Shown piece by piece: positions 18,081 to 27,664 of a DNA stretch of 64,000 bases. The translations under genes and the position numbers were made by a program. This stretch comes from Sphingobium lignivorans (GTDB lineage: Bacteria; Pseudomonadota; Alphaproteobacteria; Sphingomonadales; Sphingomonadaceae): assembly GCF_014203955.1 (NCBI RefSeq), contig NZ_JACHKA010000001.1:744001-808000 (forward strand), in the 5' to 3' direction. The notes below the pieces were generated by a model, which saw only the letters and a list, made by a program, of their open reading frames with translations, ran no database searches and was not told the DNA's origin. Every line of letters starts with the position of its first letter. The stretch's first letter is position 1.

Positions 18081-19370
18081 ATGACGAGCCTGTCGGTCTT
18101 TCAGGAGAAGCTCGGCATCCTCCGGGCGAACTGGCGCTACCCCGGCTGGGGGATCGTCGCCAAGGCGTTCGTCATCTTCTTCCTGGCGTTCGGCGCGCCG
18201 CTCACCATGCCGTTCGTCTATCCGGAGGTCATGAAGGAGTTCGGCTGGACGCTGACGCAGGCCACGCTGATCTACACCTACAAGAGCATCACCGGCGCCA
18301 TCATGGCGCTGTTCATCATCGGACCGCTCGTCGAGCGGCTGGGGCTGAAGGCGGTGCTGGTGACCGCGATGGTCGCCGAGGCGATCGGCCTCGCCAGTTT
18401 CCTGTTCGTCCAGTCGCTCTGGAGCTATTATCTCGTCGGCTTCATGATCGGTACTGGCCAGGCAGCGGTCATCATCAGCCTCAAGCTGCTGGTGTCGCGC
18501 TGGTTCATGCGCAATGTGGGGCTGGCCGGCGGGATCGCGATCGTGGGCGCGAGCTTCGGCGGTGTCGTCTTTCCGTTAGTCACCAGCCAGCTCATCCCGG
18601 TCTATGGCTGGCGCGTGGCGTTCGCGTGCCTCAGTCTCGGCATCTTCCTCGTGTCGATCCCGCTGGCCCTCTCGGCCCGGGCCAATCCGACCGAGGAGGA
18701 CGTGCTACCCGAGGCAGTGCAGGCCAGCGCCGGCGTGAGTGGCGAGCGGCTGCGGGCGGTGGAGCTCGATTTCGGATTTCGCGACCTGTTCCGGCAACGC
18801 AGCTTCTGGTTCATTGCGCTCGCGACCTGCCTCTCCGCGGCAGTGGACCAGGCGCTGTTCCAGCACAGCATCTTCTACCTCACCAACGAAGTGGGCCTGA
18901 CGCGGACGCTGGCGGCCAGCGCATGGTCCGTTACCTTCCTGGTGGGCATGGCCGCGAAATTCGTGGCCGGCGCGACGTTCGACCGCTTCTCGCTGAAAGG
19001 CGTCGCTTTCTGGAACCTGCTGCTGGGCACGGCAATCATCCTGGCGCTGCCCGCGCAGGGCCTGCTCACCGCCCTCGTCTTCACGTCCGTGCTGGGGCTG
19101 GCGCATGGCGGGCTGGTGGTGGACAGTCCCGTCGTCGCCAAGCATGTCTATGGGCCGCGCCACATGAACCGGCTGCTCCCGCTGCTCTCCGGCTTCAACA
19201 CGCTGGGGTCGGCGATCGGGCCAGTGCTGCTCGCGAGCACATATGACCGGACGGGGACATATCTGGCGGGCTTTATGCTGTATCTGGGCCTGACCGTCGT
19301 CGCGGCGCTGCTGCTCTGGCGCGTGCAGCCCGTCTATCGGGACCGATTGCGCGCCCTGCTGCACGGCTGA
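18081..19370 (+). CDS. MFS transporter (OFA/monocarboxylate type)
   Basis: A 429-residue inner-membrane protein with 12 predicted helices and the loop 2-3 signature GPLVERLGLKAVL. It is a close paralogue of the transporter at 33117 (shared patterns YPGW, VIFFL.FG.P, EFGWT..QAT, RWFMRNVGLA). Transporters of this group carry aromatic or short organic acids by proton symport. It lies 54 nt after the aminotransferase gene on the same strand, so it probably imports the substrate of the Rieske operon. Confidence 0.88.
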   Translation: MTSLSVFQEKLGILRANWRYPGWGIVAKAFVIFFLAFGAPLTMPFVYPEVMKEFGWTLTQATLIYTYKSITGAIMALFIIGPLVERLGLKAVLVTAMVAEAIGLASFLFVQSLWSYYLVGFMIGTGQAAVIISLKLLVSRWFMRNVGLAGGIAIVGASFGGVVFPLVTSQLIPVYGWRVAFACLSLGIFLVSIPLALSARANPTEEDVLPEAVQASAGVSGERLRAVELDFGFRDLFRQRSFWFIALATCLSAAVDQALFQHSIFYLTNEVGLTRTLAASAWSVTFLVGMAAKFVAGATFDRFSLKGVAFWNLLLGTAIILALPAQGLLTALVFTSVLGLAHGGLVVDSPVVAKHVYGPRHMNRLLPLLSGFNTLGSAIGPVLLASTYDRTGTYLAGFMLYLGLTVVAALLLWRVQPVYRDRLRALLHG

Positions 19371-19397
19371 CCGGCGACCGGCAGGGCGCGCAGGCGC

Positions 19398-20858
19398 TCA
19401 GCCGACCGGCACGGTCACGACCTGCATTTCCATGTAGGAGCGCATGCCCTCGACGCCCTGCTCGCGGCCATAGCCTGAATATTTGGCGCCGCCGAACGGC
19501 ACGTCCCGCCCGTTGCCGCCATGCCGGTTCACCCAGACGAGGCCGGCCTGCATATGCCCGGCCACGCGCGCCCCCTCGCGCAGGTCGCGCGTCCAGACCG
19601 ACGCGCCAAGGCCGAACTCGGTGGCATTCGCGCGCGCGATCGCATCGTCGACATCGTCATAGCGCAGGATGGGGAGGACCGGCCCGAATTGCTCCTCGCG
19701 GACCAGCGGCGCGTCGTCCGGGAGGCCGGTGACGATCGTTGGATCGATGAAATAACCGCTGCCCTCGTGGACGGTGCCGCCTGTGACGATGCGCGCCCCG
19801 GGGGTTTGCTTCACCTCGCGGAGGAGAGTGACCACTTTCTCGAACTGCATGCGGTTCTGGATCGGCCCCATGCGCGTGTCGGGCGCAGTGCCCGGTCCGG
19901 TCCTGATGGCCGCGGCGCGCGTGGCGATGGCCTCGACCACAGCGTCATAAAGGGAAGCATGAACGAAGACGCGCTTGATCGCCATGCAGACCTGCCCGCA
20001 ATTGGCGAAGGCGCTGCGGACGATGCCTTCGGCGGTGAGGTCGAGATCCGCGTCGGGCAGGATGATGGCGGGATCATTGCCGCCCAGTTCCAGCGTCACA
20101 CGCTTGAAGGTGCCCGCCGCACTTTCCAGCACGCGCCGGCCGGTGGCGACCGTGCCGGTAAAGCTGATCTTGTCGATGCCGGGATGGCTGGTGATCCACG
20201 CGCCGAGATCATTGCCGCCGCTCACGATGTTGACCGTGCCCGCCGGCGCGATGTCCGCGATGGCCTGGCCGATCGCCAGCGTGGAGAGGGGCGTGAAGGG
20301 GGACGGTTTCAGGATGATCGTGTTGCCGGTGTAGAGCGCCTGCGCGACCTTCACCATCGCGAGCATCACGGGCACGTTCCAGGGCGTGATGCCGCCGACC
20401 ACGCCGAGCGGCCGGTAGCGGATCTCGACGCGCTCGCGCGCGTCCTCGCGCAACAGCTGGTCGGAAAGATCGAGCATGGTCAGCGCTTCGATATGATCGG
20501 CCGCGCGTCGGATTTCGCCGATCGCGTCGCCCAGCGGCTTGCCCTGCTCGGCCGTGAGCAGCGCGCCGATCGGCTCGGCCCTTTCCCGCAGGCGCGCGGC
20601 AATGGCGTGAACGACCGCGCGCCGGTCTTCCGGCGATCGGGCCGTCCAGCCCGGGAAGGCGGCCCGCGCCGCTGCGACGGCCCGATCCAGATCATCGCGC
20701 GTGGCCGCCGGGGCAAGGGCGAAAGCCTCGCCCGTCGCCGGATCGATCACCGGCAAGGGCTGACCATTCCCGGCGATCATCTCCCCGCCGATGAGTATTG
20801 CGGTTGCGAGGGGATGCCGTGTGAGAGACGGCGCGATCATTGTCTGGACATCGTTCAT
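19398..20858 (-). CDS. Aldehyde dehydrogenase
   Basis: A 486-residue NAD(P)-dependent ALDH. Active-site features are present: GGITPWNVP, the Rossmann loop ISFTGTVATGRRVLESA, catalytic Glu in VTLELGGNDP, nucleophile Cys in FANCGQVCMAIKR, and EEQFGPVLPIL. It is close to the ALDH at 43716, with the same LELGGND and GQ(V/I)CMAIKR context. It probably oxidises an aromatic or side-chain aldehyde to the acid. It is divergent from the aldo/keto reductase, with a copy of the AT-rich element between them. Confidence 0.92.
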   Translation of the reverse strand: MNDVQTMIAPSLTRHPLATAILIGGEMIAGNGQPLPVIDPATGEAFALAPAATRDDLDRAVAAARAAFPGWTARSPEDRRAVVHAIAARLRERAEPIGALLTAEQGKPLGDAIGEIRRAADHIEALTMLDLSDQLLREDARERVEIRYRPLGVVGGITPWNVPVMLAMVKVAQALYTGNTIILKPSPFTPLSTLAIGQAIADIAPAGTVNIVSGGNDLGAWITSHPGIDKISFTGTVATGRRVLESAAGTFKRVTLELGGNDPAIILPDADLDLTAEGIVRSAFANCGQVCMAIKRVFVHASLYDAVVEAIATRAAAIRTGPGTAPDTRMGPIQNRMQFEKVVTLLREVKQTPGARIVTGGTVHEGSGYFIDPTIVTGLPDDAPLVREEQFGPVLPILRYDDVDDAIARANATEFGLGASVWTRDLREGARVAGHMQAGLVWVNRHGGNGRDVPFGGAKYSGYGREQGVEGMRSYMEMQVVTVPVG

Positions 20859-20898
20859 TTGCTCTCCTGGGGGCCGTGGCGCTTGCGACCTGCGACTT

Positions 20899-20923
20899 AA
20901 AAGATATGATGGTTGTACAGTTA
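20899..20923 (+). promoter_or_regulatory. AT-rich element, copy E
   Basis: AAAAGATATGATGGTTGTA aligns with the first 19 positions of the other copies, with differences at a few positions. It lies between the divergent aldehyde dehydrogenase (start 40 nt away) and aldo/keto reductase (start 25 nt away), so one site could control both. Confidence 0.4.
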
Positions 20924-20947
20924 TAGCAATGAGTGCTGGGAGGGGTG

Positions 20948-22027
20948 ATGCTCGACGATTTCGTGACCTTCGGTCGATCCGGCCTGCGGGTCAGCCGCAT
21001 GGCGCTGGGTGGTTTCAATTTCGGCGGCGGGCAGCCGTGGAGCCTCGATGGCAAGGCGGCCGGGCAACTGATATCGCGCTATCGCGACCTCGGCGGCAAT
21101 CTTCTCGACGTTGCCAACAGCTATGGCGGCGGGGAAGCGGAGACGATCGTCGGGGACTATCTTGCCGCGCATTCCGGCGTCCGTGACCGGATGGTCATTG
21201 CCAGCAAATTCGGATCGAACGTGCATGCCGGCGATCCCAATGCCGGCGGGGGCGGTCGCAAGGCCATCATCCAGAGCTGCGAGGACTCGCTGCGCAAGCT
21301 CAAGACGGACCGGATCGATCTCTACTGGATGCATATCCATGATCCGATGACGCCGGTGGACGAGACGCTGCGGGCGCTCGACGATCTGGTGCGGGCGGGC
21401 AAGCTGCTGCATGTCGGCCTCTCCAACCTGCCGGCATGGCAGGTGGCGGAAGCGCACTGGCTGGCGCAGTTCCGCGACAGGACACCGATCGTCGGGCTGC
21501 AGCTCCAATATTCGCTCATGGAGCGGAGCATCGAGATCGAGCATGTGCCGATGGCGCAGGCCTATGGACTGGGGATCGCGGCCTGGTCGCCGCTCAAGAG
21601 CGGGGCGTTGAGCGGCCGGTACCGGCGCGACGATACGGCCAATCATGACGCCGAGGGCCGCGGCGCCTTCCTGGCGCGCATCCTCGATGAGAAGGCGGAA
21701 CGCATTCTCGCGGTCGTGACGGAGATTGCGGATCGGATGGGCGTGAGCCCTGCGCAAGTGTCGCTGGCATGGCTGCTCGCCCGGCCCTGCGTGTCCACGA
21801 TCCTCATCGGCGCGAACGATGTCGCGCAGTTGGAGGAAAATGCCGGCGCGAGCAGCATCATGCTCGCGCCGGAGGACCTCGCCGCGCTGGAGGAGGTGGG
21901 GCGGCCCGCCATGCCTTATCCCGCCGACTTCGCCCGGCGGGCGATGGGATCGATCAGTGGCGGGACACGGATCAACGGCGTCGCGCCCCCCACCGGTGGC
22001 GGCTCGCCGAGCCAGGCACGCCGCTGA
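20948..22027 (+). CDS. Aldo/keto reductase
   Basis: A 359-residue NADPH-type AKR with the TIM-barrel opening LRVSRMALGGFNFGGG, catalytic Tyr in DVANSYGGGEAE, Lys in VIASKFGSN, His in YWMHIHDPMTPVDETLRALDDLV, and the C-terminal cofactor region STILIGANDVAQLEENAGA. GGGAGGGG precedes ATG 20948. The enzyme interconverts a carbonyl and an alcohol; together with the divergent ALDH it fits side-chain aldehyde/alcohol metabolism. It is convergent with the acyl-CoA dehydrogenase pair. Confidence 0.9.
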   Translation: MLDDFVTFGRSGLRVSRMALGGFNFGGGQPWSLDGKAAGQLISRYRDLGGNLLDVANSYGGGEAETIVGDYLAAHSGVRDRMVIASKFGSNVHAGDPNAGGGGRKAIIQSCEDSLRKLKTDRIDLYWMHIHDPMTPVDETLRALDDLVRAGKLLHVGLSNLPAWQVAEAHWLAQFRDRTPIVGLQLQYSLMERSIEIEHVPMAQAYGLGIAAWSPLKSGALSGRYRRDDTANHDAEGRGAFLARILDEKAERILAVVTEIADRMGVSPAQVSLAWLLARPCVSTILIGANDVAQLEENAGASSIMLAPEDLAALEEVGRPAMPYPADFARRAMGSISGGTRINGVAPPTGGGSPSQARR

Positions 22028-22039
22028 TCCCGCTCCGCG

Positions 22040-23164
22040 CTACAAGGTGAGGGCGGCATAGCGTTCGAGATGATGGTTTCGATCGCCATATGAGAGCTCG
22101 AACAGGCCGAGCCGCGCGAAGAGATGGGCGGCCTGATATTCCTGCACCAGCCCCATGCCGCCGTGCAGCTGCACGCATTGCTCGCCGACGAGGCGCGCGG
22201 CTTCGCCGACCCTGACCTTCGCCGCCGAGACGGCGCGCATCCGCGCGGTCGCATCGCTCCCGTCGCAGGCGGCGATGGCGGTATCGGTGATCGCGGCGGC
22301 AAAGGCCTCATCGATGAGCATGTCGACGAGGCGATGCTGGAGGACCTGGAAGCTGTCCAGGCTCCGGCCGAACTGGCGGCGCGTGTGCGTATGATCGCGC
22401 GTCAGCCGGTTGGCGGCCCGGATGCTGCCGACCGCATCGGCGCAGGCCAGTGCCGTCGCTTCGTCCAGAGCGGCAGAGAGAGCGTCCTCGCCGCAAGGCA
22501 GCCGTGCATCGTTCGGCAGGTCGACATTGTCGAGCAGGATGTCTGCCGCGCCCGTCCAGTCGAAGCAGCGATAGGCGCGCCGCTCCACTGCGCCGGCCGG
22601 CACGAGGAAGAGCGCGATCGCATCGTCAAGCCGGGCTGAGACGATGAGCAGATCGGCGCTGTCGCCGCCCGCGACGGTGAGCTTGCGACCCCGGAGGCGC
22701 CAGCCATCCCCATGCCGGATGGCGAGGACGGGACGCGCGCCGTCATCCTCATGCGCCAGAGCCGCGCGGACGCGGCCTTTCACGATGCCGGGCAACCAGG
22801 CCGCTTGCTGCGCTGGAGTTGCACCAGCGGCGATCAGGCGCGCCGCCACCATCGTAGGGATATAGGGTTCCAGCACCATGGCGCCGCCCATGGTCTCGGC
22901 GGCCATGGCGATGTCTGCAAAGGCAGCGGGCAGGCCGCCCTGCTCCTCGGGCAGGGACAAGGCCAGCAGGCCGAGCTCGGCATAAGCCGACCAGGCCGCC
23001 GCCGATTCCCGCGCTTCGGATTCATGGGCATCGCGCCGTTGTTCGAAACTATAGTGGCGGGCCAGAACCGTCTCCAGCGACTGGCGCAACTGGTCACGGA
23101 TGTCCCCGGAGTCGTCGGTCTGGTCGATGGCCGGTGCGGGGTCTGCAAATGTCGAAATGGTCAT
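22040..23164 (-). CDS. Acyl-CoA dehydrogenase, second subunit of a pair
   Basis: A 374-residue ACAD-family flavoprotein. It has the N-terminal helical domain (LGLLALSLPEEQGGL), a mid beta domain with AALAHEDDG, and a C-terminal domain ending CVQLHGGMGLVQEYQAAHLFAR. It overlaps the upstream ACAD gene by 4 nt. Adjacent ACAD genes of this kind often make alpha2-beta2 enzymes in steroid and side-chain degradation, where one subunit lacks a complete active site. That this is such a pair is inferred from arrangement. Confidence 0.88.
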   Translation of the reverse strand: MTISTFADPAPAIDQTDDSGDIRDQLRQSLETVLARHYSFEQRRDAHESEARESAAAWSAYAELGLLALSLPEEQGGLPAAFADIAMAAETMGGAMVLEPYIPTMVAARLIAAGATPAQQAAWLPGIVKGRVRAALAHEDDGARPVLAIRHGDGWRLRGRKLTVAGGDSADLLIVSARLDDAIALFLVPAGAVERRAYRCFDWTGAADILLDNVDLPNDARLPCGEDALSAALDEATALACADAVGSIRAANRLTRDHTHTRRQFGRSLDSFQVLQHRLVDMLIDEAFAAAITDTAIAACDGSDATARMRAVSAAKVRVGEAARLVGEQCVQLHGGMGLVQEYQAAHLFARLGLFELSYGDRNHHLERYAALTL

Positions 23165-24327
23165 TTCCCGCCTCCAAGGCCAAGTGTCTTTGCGATGATG
23201 TTGCGCTGGATCTCGTTCGAGCCGCCGTAGATGCTGACGACGCGCGTATCGAAGTGGTTCTTGAACAGCCGGTGTGCCCAGGGTCGGTCCGGGTCGCGGG
23301 CCTCCGCGCCATGGCGGGCGGCGCTTCGACCCGCCGCTTCGACCAGCAGGCGCGTGAGGCGTTGCTGCAACTCGGAGCCCCGGATCTTGAGCATGTTCGC
23401 CTCGATGCCCGGGACGAAGCCGGCCCGGACCCGAGCGAGCATCCCCATGGCGAGGGCTTCGATCGCGGCCAGCTCGATCTCCGCTTCCGCGATGCGCGCG
23501 CGGAAGGTCGGCGATGCGGTGAGGCCCTGCTCACCGGCGATGCGCTTGAGCCGGGCGAGCTGGCGGCGGTTGATGCCGATCCGTGCGATGGAAAGCCGCT
23601 CATTGCCGAGCACCACGCGCGAATAGGTCCAGCCCTTGTTCGCCTCGCCGACCAGATTGGCCGCCGGGACCTTCACATTGTCGAAGAAGACCTCGTTGGT
23701 CGTGCGCTCGCCGTTCAGCAGGATGATCGGCCTGATGTCGATGCCCGGCGTGTTGGCCAGATCGATCAGCAGCATGGAGATGCCCATCTGCGGCTTGGGC
23801 GCCGCCGGATCGGTGCGGACCAGAGCGAACATCATGTTCGCCTCATGGGCCATGGTCGTCCACATCTTCTGGCCATTGACCACCCAGTGATCGTCGACAA
23901 GCTCGGCGCGCGTTTTCAGGGATGCGAGGTCGGACCCGGCGCCCGGTTCCGAGAAACCCTGGCACCAGATGTCCTCGCCGGAGAGGATGCGCGGCAGATA
24001 GCGGCTCTTCTGGGCCTGCGTGCCATAATGCATGAGCGTGGGCCCAAGCATCTTCAGTCCGAAGGAGCCCAGGTCCGGCGCGCCTTCCTCGGCGAGCGTC
24101 TCCGCGAAGATATAGCACTGGATGGCGCTCCAGCCCGTGCCGCCATGCTCGAGCGGCCAATGCGGCGCTGCCCAGCCGCGCGCATGGAGCGCCCTGTGCC
24201 AGGCCTGCCGCTCGGCAGCGGTTATGCCTGCCGCCTCGCTGACCTTCGCGCGGACCTCCGCCGGACAATGCGACCGGACGAACTGACGCACTTCCTCCGC
24301 AAATTCCTGTTCCTGAGCCGTAAACAT
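23161..24327 (-). CDS. Acyl-CoA dehydrogenase, first subunit of a pair
   Basis: A 388-residue ACAD. Signature segments: QGFSEPGAGSDLASLKTRA (FAD and substrate binding), NGQKMWTTMAHEA, and the C-terminal IYGGSNEIQRNIIAKTLG. The C-terminal SNEIQ motif is characteristic of active ACADs. GGAGGGAGAG directly precedes ATG 24327; longer in-frame extensions to 24522 lack family sequence. It introduces an alpha,beta double bond into an acyl-CoA. Promoter elements (copy F and a 14-bp palindrome) lie just upstream. Confidence 0.9.
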   Translation of the reverse strand: MFTAQEQEFAEEVRQFVRSHCPAEVRAKVSEAAGITAAERQAWHRALHARGWAAPHWPLEHGGTGWSAIQCYIFAETLAEEGAPDLGSFGLKMLGPTLMHYGTQAQKSRYLPRILSGEDIWCQGFSEPGAGSDLASLKTRAELVDDHWVVNGQKMWTTMAHEANMMFALVRTDPAAPKPQMGISMLLIDLANTPGIDIRPIILLNGERTTNEVFFDNVKVPAANLVGEANKGWTYSRVVLGNERLSIARIGINRRQLARLKRIAGEQGLTASPTFRARIAEAEIELAAIEALAMGMLARVRAGFVPGIEANMLKIRGSELQQRLTRLLVEAAGRSAARHGAEARDPDRPWAHRLFKNHFDTRVVSIYGGSNEIQRNIIAKTLGLGGGK

Positions 24328-24382
24328 CTCTCTCCCTCCGCAAGGCGGCTTTGGCCGCTTCGACGCGTTTATATGACAAGCA

Positions 24383-24396
24383 GCTTTATATAAAGC
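24383..24396 (+). promoter_or_regulatory. 14-bp perfect palindrome upstream of ACAD genes
   Basis: GCTTTATATAAAGC is a perfect palindrome 56 nt before the acyl-CoA dehydrogenase start codon on the minus strand, next to AT-rich element copy F. It could be a regulator site or an AT-rich promoter element. No binding protein can be assigned. Confidence 0.35.
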
Positions 24397-24399
24397 GAC

Positions 24400-24422
24400 T
24401 GAAGAAATATAGTTGTCATTAG
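24400..24422 (+). promoter_or_regulatory. AT-rich element, copy F
   Basis: GAAGAAATATAGTTGTCATT matches the consensus with a one-base gap and is 73 nt upstream of the acyl-CoA dehydrogenase start. It is a weaker match than copies A-D. Confidence 0.35.
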
Positions 24423-24565
24423 CATCGATATGCGCAACAATCGAATCGGCCATGCGAGTGGCTTGAAGCCCGGCCCAGGGCTGGGAGGAGGCGGAGGAAT
24501 CGCAAGCGGACGGCCACGCCAAGGCAGCGCGGCTCTGACTGGAAGTGCCATCCGGCTCTGGCGAA

Positions 24566-24590
24566 TAAAGATAATATAGTTATACCATCG
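24566..24590 (+). promoter_or_regulatory. AT-rich element, copy B
   Basis: Contains the exact core GATAATATAGTTATA and lies 80 nt before the TonB receptor start. A possible -35 hexamer TTGACT (24593-24598) follows directly, so a protein bound here would lie just upstream of or over the promoter. Confidence 0.5.
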
Positions 24591-24670
24591 TATTGACTTG
24601 ACCGGTGCGGTCGCTAGTTTTTTCAAACGCCAGCGGGACACTCGATCTCGCGGCCAAGGAGGAGAGGAAT

Positions 24671-27568
24671 ATGGCTCGCGGAACGTACTTGCTCGCATCC
24701 GTCGCGGCTTGCGGTGTCCTGGCATTCGTGTCGCCGGCGCATGCGCAGCAGGCGGCTCAGGAAATGACGGCGCAACAGGCTCAGGACATCATCGTCACCG
24801 GGTCGCGCGTGGCCCGAAGCGGGTTTGACGCGCCGACGCCGACACTCGTCATGACCGCGGAGACGATCGCGGAGCGCGGTGCGACGAATATCGGCGACTT
24901 CCTCAACGAAGTGCCTTCGTTCCGGCCGAGTGTGACCAACCAGACCAACACCCAGTCATCCAATCTTTCCGGCGCGACCTTCGCGGACCTTCGCGCGCTG
25001 GGGAACATCCGCACGCTGGTGCTGGTCGACAACCGGCGGCACGTGCCGACATCGCCCACCGGCCAGGTCGATCTCAATCTCATTCCGACCGTGCTGATCG
25101 AGCGTGTCGATGTCGTGACGGGCGGCGCGTCCGCCGTCTACGGCTCGGACGCCATATCGGGCGTGGTCAATGTGATCGTCAACAAGACGTTCGAGGGTTT
25201 CCGGGGCGATCTTTCGCTCGGCCTCTCGGAGGAGGGCGACAATTTCGAGCGCCGCGTCGGGCTTGCGTGGGGCACGAGCTTCGCGGATGGGCGCGGGCAT
25301 TTCGTCATCGGCGGCGAATATGTGAAGTCGGACGGCATCGACTCGTTCGAGGAGCGGGCTTGGAGCCGGCGCTACGATGAATCGGTGTCCTTCGCTGCCA
25401 ACCGGCCGGCGGGGACGCCTTCTCGCATGTTCGCGAGCGGCGTGCGGTTCATCAATTCCCTCTTCGGCGGCGTCATCCTCGGCAACAATGCCGACGAGAA
25501 CCCGGCGAACGGCGCGGATGTGCTGCGCGGAATCTATTTCCCCGATCCCGGCGTCGTGGGCTCGTTCACTTATGGCGAGAATTCGGGCGGCTCCTCCTAC
25601 AACATGTCCAGCTCCGTGGGCACGCCCCCGCGCGCGGGCCACACGCTGGTTCTCCCGATCGATCGCCATGTCGTCATGGGTCACATGGACTATGAACTGA
25701 GCGATTCGATCGGCTTCTTCGCCGAGGGCAGCTACGGTCGCTCGGGGTCCGATTATTCGGGGCCGATGCCGCGCGACACTGCCGTGAGCGGTGCCCGGGC
25801 GGTCATCATCCAACGGGACAACGCCTTCCTGCCGGCCGAGGTCGCCTCGATCATGGACGCCAACAATATCCGCTCCTTCGTGCTCGGCCGGTCCAATCCC
25901 GATTTCTCGTCGACCCGGATCGTCAATTTCAACAGCACTTATCGCCTTGCTGCCGGCCTGAAGGGTGATCTCGGCAATAGCTGGGGATGGGATGCCTATG
26001 TGCAATATGGCGAGAACAAGCTCGACTCCCAGATCCGCAACATGCGCATCCAGCAGAACTTCATGTGGGCCTTCGATGCGATCCGGCTGCCCAATGGCCA
26101 GATCGTCTGCCGGAACGAAACGGCGCGTGCGCAAGGCTGCGTGCCGCTCAATCTCTTTGGGCTGGGCGCCATGTCGCCGGAGTCAGTTGATTATGTGAAC
26201 GGGACGCAGTTCCAGTCGATCACCACGACCCAGACGGTCGCGGCCGTCAATCTTCAGGGCCAGCCTTTCTCCACCTGGGCCGGGCCCGTGGCCTTCGCGA
26301 TCGGCGGCGAGTATCGGCGGGACAGCGCGCAGAGCATTGTGGACTCGCTGGCCGAGGCCGGTGCGTATAATTTCTCGAACCCCGCTCCCTATTCCGGCGC
26401 GTTCGTCACCAAGGAAGGCTATGTCGAAGTGCTCGTTCCGCTGGCGCGAGACATGCCGTTCCTCCGCTCGCTCGATGTGAACGGCGCGGTTCGCTACACC
26501 GACTATGAGACCTCGGGAGGCGTCACCACCTGGAAGCTCGGCGCGACCTGGGAGCCACTGGACGGGCTGCGGTTCCGGACCACGCGCTCGCGGGACATTC
26601 GCGCACCTAACAGCGCGGAACTCTTCTCGGTTACCTCGACGCAATCGACCTTGCGCAATCCGTTCAACGGCGTCTCGCGCTCCTACACCGTCGCCTTCGC
26701 GCCGAGCGCCACGCTGGCCCCGGAAAAGGCGAATACCTTCACCATCGGTGCCGTGGTTTCGCCGCCCTTCCTGCCCGGGCTCTCCGCGTCGGTCGATTAT
26801 TACAACATCGATATCGGCGGCGCGATCGCCAGCTTCCCGGCGCAGCAGATTCTCGACAATTGCTATGCGGAGATCCAGGCCGGAAGCCCTGGGAGTTTCT
26901 GCAACAATGTCGAGCTCTCGGGCAGCGGCGCGGCAACCGAGATCGACTCCGTCACGGTGCAGCTGCTGAACCTCGCCTCGCTCAAGACGCGCGGCGTGGA
27001 CTTCGAGCTGAGCTATCGCTTCAACATGGGGCCGGGCCGGGTGACCACGCGCCTGTTCGGCACCTATGTCGCGGAGCTGACCTCTGACGATGGCCTCGGC
27101 GTGGCGCCCTCCTATAATGCGGCGGGCATCATCCAGACCCGCGGCAGCGTGATCGACCGCGCGGGGCAGCTCGGCGGATTTACGTCCGGCCTCAACACGG
27201 GCGCGACGAGCGTTCCTCACTGGCAGCTCAATGCCAGCCTCAACTACGAGACAAGCAAGTGGGGCACTTCGCTCACCGCACGCTGGATCGACGGCGGCAT
27301 CGTGGATGCAACGCTCGTTCAGCCCGGGGACCCCGACTACAATCCTGCCTCGCCGATCTCGGTCGCGGACATGAACGTCAATTCGCGCCTGTATCTCTAC
27401 TGGTCGGGCAACGTCACCCTGATGGAGCGCGACGGCAAGCGCGTGCAGCTCTACGCCGTCATCAACAACCTGCTCGACAAGGATCCGCCGTTCCCGAACA
27501 CCCAGCTGGCCGGCTTCTACGACCGTATCGGCCGCGCCTACAAAGTCGGCGTGCGGTTCGGCTTCTGA
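24671..27568 (+). CDS. TonB-dependent outer-membrane receptor
   Basis: A 965-residue receptor. ATG 24671 follows AAGGAGGAGAGG and yields a signal peptide cleaved near AHAQQ. A TonB-box-like DIIVTGSR precedes the plug domain (LRALGNIRTLVLVDNRRHVPTSP; GGASAVYGSDAISGVVN), then a large beta-barrel ending AYKVGVRFGF, with a C-terminal aromatic residue as in outer-membrane porins. Sphingomonads use such receptors to import aromatic acids and other large substrates besides iron chelates. Its neighbours (ACADs, acyl-CoA synthetase) suggest an aromatic or terpenoid acid as ligand. Confidence 0.92.
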   Translation: MARGTYLLASVAACGVLAFVSPAHAQQAAQEMTAQQAQDIIVTGSRVARSGFDAPTPTLVMTAETIAERGATNIGDFLNEVPSFRPSVTNQTNTQSSNLSGATFADLRALGNIRTLVLVDNRRHVPTSPTGQVDLNLIPTVLIERVDVVTGGASAVYGSDAISGVVNVIVNKTFEGFRGDLSLGLSEEGDNFERRVGLAWGTSFADGRGHFVIGGEYVKSDGIDSFEERAWSRRYDESVSFAANRPAGTPSRMFASGVRFINSLFGGVILGNNADENPANGADVLRGIYFPDPGVVGSFTYGENSGGSSYNMSSSVGTPPRAGHTLVLPIDRHVVMGHMDYELSDSIGFFAEGSYGRSGSDYSGPMPRDTAVSGARAVIIQRDNAFLPAEVASIMDANNIRSFVLGRSNPDFSSTRIVNFNSTYRLAAGLKGDLGNSWGWDAYVQYGENKLDSQIRNMRIQQNFMWAFDAIRLPNGQIVCRNETARAQGCVPLNLFGLGAMSPESVDYVNGTQFQSITTTQTVAAVNLQGQPFSTWAGPVAFAIGGEYRRDSAQSIVDSLAEAGAYNFSNPAPYSGAFVTKEGYVEVLVPLARDMPFLRSLDVNGAVRYTDYETSGGVTTWKLGATWEPLDGLRFRTTRSRDIRAPNSAELFSVTSTQSTLRNPFNGVSRSYTVAFAPSATLAPEKANTFTIGAVVSPPFLPGLSASVDYYNIDIGGAIASFPAQQILDNCYAEIQAGSPGSFCNNVELSGSGAATEIDSVTVQLLNLASLKTRGVDFELSYRFNMGPGRVTTRLFGTYVAELTSDDGLGVAPSYNAAGIIQTRGSVIDRAGQLGGFTSGLNTGATSVPHWQLNASLNYETSKWGTSLTARWIDGGIVDATLVQPGDPDYNPASPISVADMNVNSRLYLYWSGNVTLMERDGKRVQLYAVINNLLDKDPPFPNTQLAGFYDRIGRAYKVGVRFGF

Positions 27569-27577
27569 AGACACAGG

Positions 27578-27606
27578 AGCGGCGGCCGATGCATGCGGCC
27601 GCCGCT
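27578..27606 (+). terminator. GC-rich hairpin after TonB receptor
   Basis: A perfect 11-bp inverted repeat (AGCGGCGGCCG and its complement) with a 7-nt loop begins 9 nt after the receptor stop codon. No U-tract follows, so it may only attenuate read-through into the CoA-thioester operon. Confidence 0.5.
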
Positions 27607-27664
27607 CTCATCCCCTCACTGGCAGGGCGGACGGAAAGCGCCCCGGATTCACGATTGGAATGAC